Part shown: positions 35,360-43,608 of the stretch, one piece after another
How positions within the stretch are numbered: the first letter of the stretch is position 1
How the letters are laid out: each line of letters begins with the position of its first letter
Translations under genes and position numbers: made by a program
Assembly (NCBI GenBank): GCA_048594665.1
Contig: JBMDWT010000063.1
Location: 124,001-188,000 of the forward strand
Length of the DNA: 64,000 nt
Direction of reading: 5' to 3'
Source of the DNA: Amaricoccus sp048594665
Lineage (GTDB): Bacteria > Pseudomonadota > Alphaproteobacteria > Rhodobacterales > Rhodobacteraceae
Notes under the pieces: model-generated
Databases searched by the model: none
Told to the model about the DNA's origin: nothing
Seen by the model: only the letters and a program-made list of their open reading frames with translations

Positions 35360-36116
35360 TTGAATAAAAATTTTAGCCCTTCCTTTATTTTTGCTCTTGC
35401 TTCTTTGGTATGCTTGGCCGGAGTTATTTACCCGTTTAAGCCTTTTAAAAGACGTTGGGTGGCGCTAGCATCGTTCGTTACATGCTTTTTTCTTGTCGGG
35501 ATTTTTGCTCCAGAACCGACACCCTCCAAGACCGTATCATCAGATACCGCCACCCTCGCGCAAGAAACAACCGAAAGCAGCCCAAAATATTGGGTTACGT
35601 CCGAAAGACTCAACCGACGCACCTGCCCATCCGATAATTGTGGCGTCGTTGGGCAGTTTTTCTTTCGAGAGGGCGTGACGATACATGAGCAGAGGGATGG
35701 ATGGGCACGCGTGACCAATCTCTATGAGGCATCATGCATCAAGGGTCGCAGCGAATATGTCGATACAGGAAATGCCTCTTGCGATCCTGCGAATGGGATC
35801 ACCAATGGACAATTTGCTGAGTGGGTTTCGGCAGACTACCTTTCAAAAACTCGACCGCCCGATCCGTCCGAAAATGCATCAGGTCTGGAAGCAGTCGTTG
35901 CCGACTCTGACGACTTCGCACGATACCATGCCGTATTCGCAGAAGCGGCCCGCTCGCTCATCGCACAAAGTCGCTGTACCGAGCGCGATTTCCAGGAGAT
36001 AGGTGGTTGGTCGAAGTCATCCAATCATCGAAACCATTTATTTCACTTATTGTGGCGAGGCAACCATCGCCAACCGGCTGTATTTGAATGCAGATACAGG
36101 AGAGATATTCCGATGA
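35360..36116 (+). pseudogene. SH3-domain membrane protein, frameshifted near its 3' end
   Basis: The gene starts at TTG 35360 (AGGGAG eight bases upstream) and encodes two hydrophobic segments (FIFALASLVCLAGVIY, WVALASFVTCFFLVGIF), then a bacterial SH3 domain (SERLNRRTCPSDNCGVVGQ, HEQRDGWARV). The frame then continues to 36166 with an unlikely tail. From about 36022 the +1 frame reads TIYFTYCGEATIANRLYL, then NADTGEIFR and TGA at 36114-36116, which looks like the proper C-terminus. A one-base indel between about 36015 and 36036 explains this. The region is AT-rich and its codon use differs from its neighbours, suggesting transfer. Function unknown. Confidence 0.65.
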
Positions 36117-36162
36117 ACAATCGGAGCGTGTCGCTTCATTCGCCCTCGGCAATGTGCCACTC

Positions 36163-36183
36163 GTAGGGCGGGCTTCAGCCCGC
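36163..36183. repeat. Third REP-like palindrome
   Basis: GTAGGGCGGGCTTCAGCCCG and the following CC match the pair at 20927-20989: stem GGGCGGGCT (36166-36174), TC loop, AGCCCGCC (36177-36184). It again lies between convergent genes, here the SH3-domain gene and the VOC gene. Confidence 0.65.
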
Positions 36184-36205
36184 CACACCCCCACTCCCAT
36201 CCATT

Positions 36206-36640
36206 TCACCCCGCCCCGCCGGGCAACCTCAACGTCCCATCCTCGCCCAACGGCCAGAACGGGTTCATCGCGAGTTCCCAAACGTGCCCGTCCGGGTCGG
36301 TGAAATAACCGGAATAGCCACCCCAGAACACCTTCTCCGGACGCTTCAACACACCCGCCCCCGCCGATACCGCGAGAGCAAAGGCCGCGTCCACTTCCGC
36401 CTCCGTCGTGAAATTCCGGGCGAGCGTGATCGCGCCATGGCCGAGCGTGGCCCCCTCCCGCCCCTGATCCTTCGCCAGATCCCCAAGGCCGAACAGGGCC
36501 AGCACCTGACCCGCGAGCTGGATGAAGATCACCCCCTCGGTGACCTCCGCCGCCTCCCAGCCCAGGGCCGCGTAGAACGCCCGCGACCGATCGAGATCGG
36601 CCACCCCCAGCGTGATCAGGGAAATCGATTTCGGAAACAT
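36206..36640 (-). CDS. VOC/glyoxalase-family protein
   Basis: A 144-residue vicinal-oxygen-chelate protein with two beta-alpha-beta-beta-beta modules: SLITLGVADLDRSRAFYAAL at the start and FWGGYSGYFTDPDGHVWELA near the end. The Glu of the second module is present (WELA), but the N-terminal metal His is not (SLITLGVAD), so metal binding and lyase activity are unsure. GGGGAG precedes the ATG at 36640. It lies on the same strand as recF, 139 bases downstream. Confidence 0.85.
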   Translation of the reverse strand: MFPKSISLITLGVADLDRSRAFYAALGWEAAEVTEGVIFIQLAGQVLALFGLGDLAKDQGREGATLGHGAITLARNFTTEAEVDAAFALAVSAGAGVLKRPEKVFWGGYSGYFTDPDGHVWELAMNPFWPLGEDGTLRLPGGAG

Positions 36641-36763
36641 GCGGCTCTCCCCCCAAGCGCCATCATCCCCCCCCACCCAGCCCCCGGTCAAGCCGCGCGC
36701 GCACTCCTGAACGCCTGGTAAACGATTTTGGATTCCCTATCGAAATCAATGGGATAACATCCT

Positions 36764-36777
36764 GCGCACGCGTGCGC
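36764..36777. terminator. 14-base perfect palindrome directly after recF
   Basis: GCGCACGCGTGCGC lies one base beyond the recF stop. It could fold on RNA as a short hairpin at the recF 3' end, but it has no T-run. Role uncertain. Confidence 0.3.
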
Positions 36778-36778
36778 G

Positions 36779-37873
36779 TCACCGCCGCGCGACCTCCGAC
36801 ACCCCGTCCCGGTCCAGCACCCCGAGCCGTTCCGCCGCGATCCCCTCGAACAGCTCCGCCCCCGTCCCGGTCAGGAACGCCTGCGCCCCCAGCCCCGCCA
36901 AGGCCCGATAGAGCGCCCCCCGCCGGTCGGAATCGAGATGCGCCGCCACCTCGTCGAGCAGAAGGATCGGCGCCCCCCCGAAGTCCCGCGCCACCGCCGC
37001 CGCGTTCGCCAGGATCAGGCTGATCAGGAGGGCCTTCTGTTCCCCCGTCGAGCAGAGCCGGGCCGGTACCCCCTTGCCCGCCATCGTGGCCCCGAGATCG
37101 TCCCGGTGCGGCCCGGTCAGGGACCGTCCCGCCGCCAGATCCCGCCCCCGGTCCCGCAGCGCCTCGCGCAGGCCCTCCGGGTCCCGCGGCCCTTCGCAGA
37201 CCAGGGTGAGGTCGGCCCGGGGGAAGTCCGGGGTCTCCGGCGCCGCCGCGAGCCTGAGGAGCGCCGCCTCCCGGTTCGCGATCAGCCGCGCCCCCGCCTC
37301 CGCCATCCCCCGTTCCAGCGCCTCGTACCAGCTCCGGTCCCGGACCGCGTCCCGGAGCAGCCGGTTGCGCTCCCGCAGGGCCCGGTCATAGGAGAGCGCC
37401 GCCTCGCCATGGTCGGGGATCAGGCTGAGCGTGGCCCGGTCGAGGAAGCGCCGCCGTTCCGCCGCCCCTTCCATCCAGAGCCGGTCCATCGCCGGGGTGA
37501 GCCAGAGGACCCGCGCGATCCGTCCGAGCCCGGTCTGGGGCGCGCCCTTGCCATCGATTTCGACGAGCCGTCCGGTGCCCTCGCTCCAGGTCGAGACCTC
37601 ATGCGGGCCGTCGGGGCTCTCCAGCGCGGCGGTGATCTTCCAGCCGATCCGCTCGGGGGCGCGGGCGAGATCCTCCGAGGCGGCGCCCCGGAGGCCGCGG
37701 CCTGGCGAGAGGAGGGAGAGCGCTTCGATGAGGTTGGTCTTGCCGGCGCCATTCGGCCCGAAGATCGCCACGGGCCGCCCGTCGAAGGCGAGGTCCGTGG
37801 TCCGATGGGAGCGGAAATGCGAGAGGTGGAGCCGTGTGACCCTCAGTTCAGACCCGCATCGGCATGACGACAT
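36779..37873 (-). CDS. recF: DNA replication and repair protein RecF
   Basis: RecF loads RecA at gapped DNA with RecO and RecR. This is an SMC-like ATPase: Walker A IFGPNGAGKTNLIEAL after LHLSHFRSHRTTDL, signature CSTGEQKALLISLILA, and Walker B PILLLDEVAAHLD. About 364 residues from ATG 37873, which overlaps the end of dnaN by 26 bases. The start is uncertain: the conserved N-terminus begins only at LRVTRLHL, where the codon is CTG (37846), and no ATG, GTG or TTG lies closer. The dnaN-recF order is the standard replication cluster. Confidence 0.95.
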   Translation of the reverse strand: MSSCRCGSELRVTRLHLSHFRSHRTTDLAFDGRPVAIFGPNGAGKTNLIEALSLLSPGRGLRGAASEDLARAPERIGWKITAALESPDGPHEVSTWSEGTGRLVEIDGKGAPQTGLGRIARVLWLTPAMDRLWMEGAAERRRFLDRATLSLIPDHGEAALSYDRALRERNRLLRDAVRDRSWYEALERGMAEAGARLIANREAALLRLAAAPETPDFPRADLTLVCEGPRDPEGLREALRDRGRDLAAGRSLTGPHRDDLGATMAGKGVPARLCSTGEQKALLISLILANAAAVARDFGGAPILLLDEVAAHLDSDRRGALYRALAGLGAQAFLTGTGAELFEGIAAERLGVLDRDGVSEVARR

Positions 37874-38966
37874 AGACCGCCGATTCGTCATTGCCCTCGC
37901 GCATCAGGGTCGGATCCCCGGAGGTGTTGAAGAGGAAGACGGCGTTCTCGCGATCCACCTGGCCGGCGATTTCGAGCAGATATTTGGCGTTGAAGCCGAT
38001 TTCCAACCGTTCGGCATCATAGGCCACCGAGAGTTCCTCGTCCGCCGCTCCGGAGTCCGGGGCATTGACGGAGAGGACGAGGCGGTCGTCCTCGATCGAC
38101 ATCTTCACCGCCCGTGACCGCTCCGAGGAGACCGTTGCCACGCGGTCCACGGCCTGGGCGAATTCGGCGGCGTCGACTTCGAGGCGTTTCATGTTGCCGG
38201 TGGGGATCACGCGGGAATAGTCGGGGAAGGTTCCGTCGATGACCTTCGAGGTCAGGGTCACTTCGGGGGTCGCGAACCGGACCTTGGTTTCGCTCACCGA
38301 GACTGCGATCTGGACCTCGTCGTCATCGAGCAGTTTGCGGAGCTCTCCGACTGTCTTGCGGGGAACGATCACACCGGGGACATCCTCCGCGCCGGCGGGC
38401 AGGGTCGCGTCGATCCGGGCCAGCCGGTGTCCGTCCGTCGCCACGCAGCGCAGGACCGGGCCGTCCACCGATTTGGAGGCATGCATATAGACGCCGTTCA
38501 GGTAGTAACGGGTCTCCTCGGTCGAGATTGCGAACTTCGCCTTGTCGAACAGCCGCCGCAGGACAGGTGCCGCGCAGGAAAAGTCGCAGGCATATTCGGC
38601 GGAGGCCATGATCGGGAAATCCTCGCGCGGGAGGGTCGTCAGGCTGAAGTGCGACCGTCCCGCCCGAACTTCCAGGCGCCCCGCGTGACCGTCGTCCGTC
38701 AACTCGACCATTGCGCCATCCGGCAGCTTGCGGACGATTTCATGCAATGTATGGGCGGAGACCGTGGTCGCTCCGGCGCGGGTGACCATGGCGCGGGCCT
38801 TGTCGATCACTTCGATGTCAAGATCCGTTGCGCGAAAACTGACCTGCTCAGCCTCCGCCTCTATCAGGACATTTCCCAGAATAGGGATTGTATTGCGTCG
38901 CTCGACGACCGACTGCGCACGATTCATGGCCCGGAGGAGGGCGCTGCGTTCCATGCTGAGCTTCAT
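37848..38966 (-). CDS. dnaN: DNA polymerase III beta sliding clamp
   Basis: A 372-residue three-domain clamp that tethers Pol III to DNA. It starts MKLSMERSALLRAMNRAQSV and ends SAVYVVMPMRV, the conserved C-terminal tail near the protein-binding cleft. Length is typical. recF follows with overlap. No dnaA lies upstream, where most relatives have it; instead there are 786 non-coding bases and then the frc operon. Confidence 0.98.
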   Translation of the reverse strand: MKLSMERSALLRAMNRAQSVVERRNTIPILGNVLIEAEAEQVSFRATDLDIEVIDKARAMVTRAGATTVSAHTLHEIVRKLPDGAMVELTDDGHAGRLEVRAGRSHFSLTTLPREDFPIMASAEYACDFSCAAPVLRRLFDKAKFAISTEETRYYLNGVYMHASKSVDGPVLRCVATDGHRLARIDATLPAGAEDVPGVIVPRKTVGELRKLLDDDEVQIAVSVSETKVRFATPEVTLTSKVIDGTFPDYSRVIPTGNMKRLEVDAAEFAQAVDRVATVSSERSRAVKMSIEDDRLVLSVNAPDSGAADEELSVAYDAERLEIGFNAKYLLEIAGQVDRENAVFLFNTSGDPTLMREGNDESAVYVVMPMRV

Positions 38967-39335
38967 GTGTTGCGTTCCCGTACTGGCGCCACTCCCCCCC
39001 GCCGCGAAGCGGACGCCGACACTAGCGGAACGCGCCGCGACTGCAAGTGGGCGAGGTCAATTTACACGGCCTTAATTCCTGAAGAGGAGCACGCCGAGAG
39101 GACAAAGCGGTCGATTCCTGAACCGGCGGAATACCGCCTACTCAAGCCAGACCCGCCTTTCCCTCATAAATTTAACATTTTCAAGGACCTACAACCAGGG
39201 TCACTCATGGGGCCGGCAAAACCCGGCCAAACGGCCATGAATTCCCCAAATCCGCCAAATTTAATTTGTTGCGAACCGATCCCGAAACAAGGTTAATGGG
39301 CCTGTGAGCCGCTCTCGAAACGGTCATAGGCCCAA

Positions 39336-39443
39336 ACGACCGCCTTACCCCTCACACACACTGGTCGATTTGGTTGCGCCTCAGGCGGGTGTTCGCAAAG
39401 AGAACACCCGCCGTCAGGCCCACCCCACCCAAAAGGCGGTCGT
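39336..39443. repeat. Nested perfect inverted repeats, possible structured RNA
   Basis: Outer 11-base arms ACGACCGCCTT (39336-39346) and AAGGCGGTCGT (39433-39443) enclose inner 11-base arms GGCGGGTGTTC (39384-39394) and GAACACCCGCC (39402-39412) with a seven-base loop. Both pairs are exact. No T-run follows on either strand. A structured RNA, a protein-binding site or the scar of a mobile palindrome are all possible. Confidence 0.6.
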
Positions 39444-39558
39444 CTGACTGCACCCTCGCTTTACTGAAACCTCAGCAGCGACGCGTCGGAACATATTCGA
39501 TACTCGTTAACCACCCACGCGATTTTCGCTTTTCGATGCAGATTTTCTTATTTCGAAA

Positions 39559-39684
39559 ATGAGCGATAAAATCAATCAAAATCGCCCCATACTCGCAATC
39601 CGCGTGCTCATTCGAAGGGCAATGATGCATATTCATCACAGGGGACTGAACAAGACGTTAAAAGCCCTTGAAACTCTTGACTGA
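39559..39684 (+). CDS. Candidate 41-residue small protein (doubtful)
   Basis: ATG opens a frame starting MSDKINQNRPILAIRVLIRR and ending in KTLKALETLD with TGA. The product is basic with a hydrophobic centre and two His-rich steps (MMHIHHRG). There is no ribosome site, although the region upstream is AT-rich and could carry a promoter or leaderless start. It may be chance. Unknown function. Confidence 0.25.
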   Translation: MSDKINQNRPILAIRVLIRRAMMHIHHRGLNKTLKALETLD

Positions 39685-39712
39685 GGCAAAGCACACACAC
39701 TGTCTGTCAAGA

Positions 39713-39742
39713 CAATTCCGTCGAACACGCTCAACGGAATTG
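39713..39742 (-). terminator. Hairpin after frcK
   Basis: Nine-base perfect arms CAATTCCGT (39713-39721) and ACGGAATTG (39734-39742) with a 12-base loop lie ten bases beyond the kinase stop. It is a likely 3' end of the frc operon, although no T-run follows on the minus strand. Confidence 0.5.
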
Positions 39743-39752
39743 CCGCGGATCC

Positions 39753-40391
39753 TCAGGTGTAGGGCCTGGAGGAATCCCAATCGATATTCGCCTTTCGGGA
39801 CCCTGTGATCACCACCCGCGCATTCACAAGGTCATTGTCCTCCGCGCGACGCACCGCCGCCTCGGCGGCGAGCCCATGGGAGAGCCAGCGATCCACCAGA
39901 CGCTCGCGGAGCGTGCTCTCGTCCACCCTCAGCATCAATGTCCGATCAAAGAAACGCTCCAGGCCAGACCAAGGCTCGGCGGCGAGCAGCAGGTAGTTTC
40001 CCTCGACGAGAATGATGCGGCGGTCCTTCGATACGACCCGCGCATTCGCCCGGGCGAGATCGTTGTCCCGGTCAAAGACGGGAACCACCACATCCGCGGT
40101 ACCGCTCCGGATCCGATCGAGATCCTGGGCAAGCCCATCGACATTGAACGTCTCAGGTGCGCCCTTCCGCGGCAGGAGCCCACGTTCCATCAGAATCGCA
40201 TTGTCGAAATGATATCCATCCATGGGAACAAGCGTCGTCGTCCCGGGAGACCGTGCCTCCATCGCCGCCAACAGGGCTTCGGCAAAGGTGGATTTGCCGG
40301 CCCCGGGGGGGCCGGCGATGCCGAGGATGAAGCGGTCCGTCCCGGTCGCCCGGTCGAGGATGTCCGCGGCAAGCGAGTCAAGACGAGACAT
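39753..40391 (-). CDS. frcK: P-loop sugar/nucleoside kinase, FrcK-like
   Basis: A 212-residue kinase of the uridine kinase/PanK-like P-loop group: Walker A IAGPPGAGKSTFAEAL, then VPMDGYHFDNAILMERGLLPRKGAPETF with the substrate-binding DGYH, and VEGNYLLLA. It would phosphorylate the sugar brought in by the preceding ABC transporter. Gene order B-C-A-K matches the Sinorhizobium fructose operon frcBCAK, where frcK is the kinase-like gene. Its ATG overlaps the ATPase stop by one base (TGATG). Fructose as substrate is inferred. Confidence 0.75.
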   Translation of the reverse strand: MSRLDSLAADILDRATGTDRFILGIAGPPGAGKSTFAEALLAAMEARSPGTTTLVPMDGYHFDNAILMERGLLPRKGAPETFNVDGLAQDLDRIRSGTADVVVPVFDRDNDLARANARVVSKDRRIILVEGNYLLLAAEPWSGLERFFDRTLMLRVDESTLRERLVDRWLSHGLAAEAAVRRAEDNDLVNARVVITGSRKANIDWDSSRPYT

Positions 40392-41170
40392 CAGGCTGCG
40401 ATCGCCTCGGCCGGGGGCTCCATCGCTCCCGTCATGAAAGCGACGGCGTCCGACATGGTATAGTCCCTGGGATTGATGACGCACAGACGCCGCCCCAGAC
40501 GATGGACATGCACGCGGTCCGCGACTTCGAAGACATGCGGCATGTTGTGGCTGATCAGGACGATCGACTGGCCGCGGGCCCGCACGTCCTGGATCAGTTC
40601 GAGAACCTTGCGGCTCTCCTTGACCCCGAGCGCCGCGGTGGGTTCGTCGAGGATCACGACCTTGGACCCGAAGGCCGCCGCCCGCGCCACAGCCACACCC
40701 TGACGCTGACCACCCGAGAGAGTCTCCACCGCCTGGTTGATGTTCTGGATCGTCAGGAGACCCAGCTCGCTCAGCTTGGCCCGGGCGAAGGCTTCCATCT
40801 TCGGCCGGTCCAGCATCCGCATGTACTTGCCCATGAAACCTTCACGACGGATTTCCCGCCCCATGAACATGTTGTCGGCGATGGACAGCGCGGGGGACAG
40901 GGCGAGGTTCTGATAGACCGTCTCGATCCCCGCCTCCCGGGCCTGCATCGGCGAGGTGAAGCGGATTTCCTGACCGTCGAGATGGATGGTGCCTTCGTCG
41001 GCGGTCACGGCTCCGGAAATCGCCTTGATCAGGCTCGACTTGCCGGCGCCGTTGTCTCCGATCACCGCGAGGATCTCGCCCCGGCGCAGATCGAAATGAG
41101 CGTCGTTGAGGGCGGTCACCCGGCCATAGCGTTTGACGAGGCCCCGTGCCTTGAGAATGATGTCTTCCAT
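40391..41170 (-). CDS. frcA: Sugar ABC transporter ATP-binding protein, FrcA-like
   Basis: A 259-residue single-domain ATPase: Walker A IGDNGAGKSSLIKAI, signature LSGGQRQGVAVARA, Walker B VVILDEPTAALG, then the His loop LISHNMPHV. Unlike two-domain RbsA, it has one ABC module, the hallmark of FrcA-type transporters. Start ATG 41170, two bases after the permease stop; its stop overlaps the kinase start. It powers the permease encoded at 41173. Confidence 0.88.
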   Translation of the reverse strand: MEDIILKARGLVKRYGRVTALNDAHFDLRRGEILAVIGDNGAGKSSLIKAISGAVTADEGTIHLDGQEIRFTSPMQAREAGIETVYQNLALSPALSIADNMFMGREIRREGFMGKYMRMLDRPKMEAFARAKLSELGLLTIQNINQAVETLSGGQRQGVAVARAAAFGSKVVILDEPTAALGVKESRKVLELIQDVRARGQSIVLISHNMPHVFEVADRVHVHRLGRRLCVINPRDYTMSDAVAFMTGAMEPPAEAIAA

Positions 41171-41172
41171 GA

Positions 41173-42249
41173 TTAGCCCGCGACCTTTCTGATCCACTGG
41201 TCGATTGCAACCGCCGCGATGATGAGAACGCCGATCAGGAGATAGGTCCATTGCGGATCGGTTCCGACCAGCCGCAGACCCAGGCCGAACACACCGACGA
41301 TCAGCGCACCGAACAGCATCCCCAGGATCGAGCCACGTCCGCCGAAGAGAGAGATGCCGCCGATCACCACGGCCGTGATGGATTCGATATTCGCGAACTG
41401 ACCGGCGGTGGGTGAAACGGACCCGATCCGGCCGATCAGAACCCATCCGGCGAGCGCGCAGATCAGTCCCGAGATCGTATAGACCGAGATCAGCATCCGG
41501 TTGACCTGCACACCGGCCAGTTCGGCCGCGTCCGGATCATCCCCGATCGCATAGACATGACGACCCCAGGCCGTCTTGGTCAGGATATAGCTCAGCACCA
41601 GCACCAGGACGACCATCACGATGCAGCCGTAGGTAAAGACCGCGCCGCCCAGCTTCACGCTGGTCCCGAAGAGCTGGAGCAAGGGCGCCTTGTCCTCGAT
41701 ATCCTGGCTGCGGATGGTTTCGTTGGCGGAATAGAGGAAGTTCGCCGCCAGGACGATCTGCCACATGCCGAGCGTCACGATGAAGGGGGGCAGCTTGACC
41801 CGCGACACGAGAAACCCGTTCACGAACCCGATGGCTCCGCCCACCGCGAAGCCGCAGAGGATCGAGATCGGCGCCGGAATGCCGTAGCGGAAGGTGAACT
41901 GGCCCATGACCACCGAACTCAGAACCATGATCGCCCCGACGCTGAGGTCGATGCCGGCGGTCAGGATGACGAGGGTCTGGGCGGCGCCGACGATGCCGAC
42001 GATGGCAACCTGCTGAAGGATCAGCGTCAGCGAAAAAGGCGAAAAGAACTTCGTCCCGAGCAGGGCTCCGAACAAAGCCACCGAAAGCACGAGGACGATC
42101 AGCGGGACGAGCGCGGGATGTGAGTGCAGGACATGCTGGAAACGTTCGATGAGGGGACGGTCATGGCGTTCGAAGGACGCTACTTCCGTGGCGCTCTTGG
42201 AGAGCACCTTCTCGAATTCCTGCGAAGGCTGGGTATTCGCGTGGGCCAT
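41173..42249 (-). CDS. frcC: Sugar ABC transporter permease, FrcC-like
   Basis: A 358-residue RbsC-family permease with eight to ten membrane helices (LVPLIVLVLSVALFGALLG; ILTAGIDLSVGAIMVLSS; MLFGALIVGVFGLGLRLV). The family signature LTAGIDLSVG and the EAA-like GDDPDAAELAGVQVNRMLI loop are present. It forms the inner-membrane channel with FrcA, fed by FrcB. It follows frcB by 143 bases containing a strong hairpin, which should lower its expression relative to the binding protein. Confidence 0.9.
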   Translation of the reverse strand: MAHANTQPSQEFEKVLSKSATEVASFERHDRPLIERFQHVLHSHPALVPLIVLVLSVALFGALLGTKFFSPFSLTLILQQVAIVGIVGAAQTLVILTAGIDLSVGAIMVLSSVVMGQFTFRYGIPAPISILCGFAVGGAIGFVNGFLVSRVKLPPFIVTLGMWQIVLAANFLYSANETIRSQDIEDKAPLLQLFGTSVKLGGAVFTYGCIVMVVLVLVLSYILTKTAWGRHVYAIGDDPDAAELAGVQVNRMLISVYTISGLICALAGWVLIGRIGSVSPTAGQFANIESITAVVIGGISLFGGRGSILGMLFGALIVGVFGLGLRLVGTDPQWTYLLIGVLIIAAVAIDQWIRKVAG

Positions 42250-42323
42250 CGGGTTTCTCCCTGGTGTATGAGCCGGTGCTCCGGTCTTGAGCGCAGCAAG
42301 GCGCCAACCATTGGTCCGGGGGC

Positions 42324-42358
42324 GGGCCGGGCCATCCTCCGAAAGGACGTCCCGGCCC
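42324..42358 (-). terminator. Intercistronic hairpin between frcB and frcC
   Basis: Eight-base arms GGGCCGGG (42324-42331) and CCCGGCCC (42351-42358), with further pairing TCCT/AGGA inside, make a long stem just after frcB. No T-run is seen. Such hairpins protect the binding-protein message and reduce read-through, giving excess binding protein over permease. Confidence 0.65.
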
Positions 42359-42392
42359 GTCCGGGCCTCTGGATGCCGTCAGGTCAGCCGGG

Positions 42393-43421
42393 TCAGCCCC
42401 AGCATTTCTCCAGGCCTTCCTTCACCGAGATCGAAGGAACACCCTCCACGGGCTTGTCCGTGATCAAGGCCACGCCGGTATCGAAAAACGCCTTGCCCGG
42501 CGTCGGAGCGGGCAGCGTGCCGTCCTTCGCATACTGGGCAATCGCCTCGATCCCGAGCGCCGCCATCGCCAGCGGATATTGCTGCGATGTCGCACCGATC
42601 ACACCGTCCTCGACGTTCTTCACGCCGGGGCAACCGCCATCGACGGACACGATCAGCACGTCCTTTTCGCGTCCGACCGATTTCAGCGCCTCATAGGCAC
42701 CGGCCGCCGCGGGTTCGTTGATCGTATGAACGACGTTGATCGTCGGATCCTTCTGGAGCAAATTCTCCATGGCGGTACGACCGCCCTCCTCATTGCCGTT
42801 GGTCACGTCATGACCGACGATGCGGGGATCATCCTCGTCGCCGATCACGGTCGCGTCCTTGGTATCGATCCCGAACCCCATCATGAAACCCTGGTCGCGC
42901 AGAACATCGACCGAGGGCTGCGAGGGGGTGAGGTCGAGAAAGGCGATACGCGCATCCTTGGCCGCGTCCCCGAGAGTCCCGAGCGCCCAGGCACCGATCA
43001 GCTTGCCGGCTTCCAGATTGTCGGTGGCAAAGGTGGCATTGGCGGCGTCCGGCGGATCCAGCGGGGTATCGAGGGCGATCACCAGGAGACCGGCGTCGCG
43101 CGCCTTCTTGACCGAGGGGACGATGCCCTTGGTATCGGAGGCTGCGATCAGGATACCCTTGGCGCCATCGGCGATGCAGGTTTCGATCGCATTGACCTGA
43201 CTCTCGGAGTCGCCGTCAACCTTGCCGGCATAGGTCTTGAGGGCGATCCCAAGTTCCTTGGCCTTGGCCTGCGCGCCTTCCTTCATCTTGACGAAGAACG
43301 GATTGGTATCGGTTTTCGTGATGAGGCAAGCCGATACATCCTGGGCGAAAGCCGGTGCTCCGGCCAATGCGCCGAGCGCAACAGCGGCCAAAAGACCCCC
43401 CTTGAGGGTTCTTGAAATCAT
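42393..43421 (-). CDS. frcB: Sugar ABC transporter substrate-binding protein, FrcB-like
   Basis: A 342-residue periplasmic protein of the ribose/fructose-binding (peripla_BP_4) family, with signal peptide (LLAAVALGALAGAPAFA). The ligand site includes ITKTDTNPFFVKMKEGAQ, ASDTKGIVPSVKKARDAG and HTINEPAAAGAYEAL. GGAGG seven bases before ATG 43421 marks the start. It is the first gene of the frcBCAK-like operon, read from a promoter shared with the divergent ROK regulator. Fructose is the likely ligand by synteny; mannose or ribose are possible. Confidence 0.88.
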   Translation of the reverse strand: MISRTLKGGLLAAVALGALAGAPAFAQDVSACLITKTDTNPFFVKMKEGAQAKAKELGIALKTYAGKVDGDSESQVNAIETCIADGAKGILIAASDTKGIVPSVKKARDAGLLVIALDTPLDPPDAANATFATDNLEAGKLIGAWALGTLGDAAKDARIAFLDLTPSQPSVDVLRDQGFMMGFGIDTKDATVIGDEDDPRIVGHDVTNGNEEGGRTAMENLLQKDPTINVVHTINEPAAAGAYEALKSVGREKDVLIVSVDGGCPGVKNVEDGVIGATSQQYPLAMAALGIEAIAQYAKDGTLPAPTPGKAFFDTGVALITDKPVEGVPSISVKEGLEKCWG

Positions 43422-43504
43422 TCTGGATCCTCCCGTCGAATTCACCGGATCGCGTTTTGCCCGGCTTGAAGGTAGGAAACCTGATTTGCTGATTCCTGTC
43501 AATA

Positions 43505-43525
43505 AATAAATCACTCTGATTTATT
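43505..43525. promoter_or_regulatory. Perfect operator palindrome between frcB and the ROK regulator
   Basis: Arms AATAAATCA (43505-43513) and TGATTTATT (43517-43525) are exact inverse copies around CTC. The site is AT-rich, 84 bases from each start codon region on average, in the divergent promoter. ROK regulators of the NagC/Mlc/FrcR type bind AT-rich palindromes of this size, so it is the probable FrcR operator controlling both directions. Confidence 0.7.
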
Positions 43526-43608
43526 ATTCGGTCGTAACTTGTCATAAAGGCCCCGCGGCGCCGGCTACCGCCGGACAGACCGCGGCAAAGGCGAGACAGG
43601 GCGGAAAG

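Larger units (their letters stand above)
38967..39752. other. Long non-coding region upstream of dnaN
   Basis: Lower GC than its surroundings, with AT-rich stretches near 39165-39180, 39255-39270 and 39540-39600. It should carry the dnaN promoter. I looked for DnaA boxes of the type TTATCCACA on both strands and found none convincing, so an origin cannot be claimed. The structured part is 39336-39443, and a candidate 41-codon frame is at 39559. Confidence 0.5.

Noticed and set aside
38967..39752. Possible oriC upstream of dnaN
   Set aside because: It is AT-rich and near dnaN, but I found no convincing DnaA boxes on either strand and dnaA is not adjacent. GC skew was not computed.
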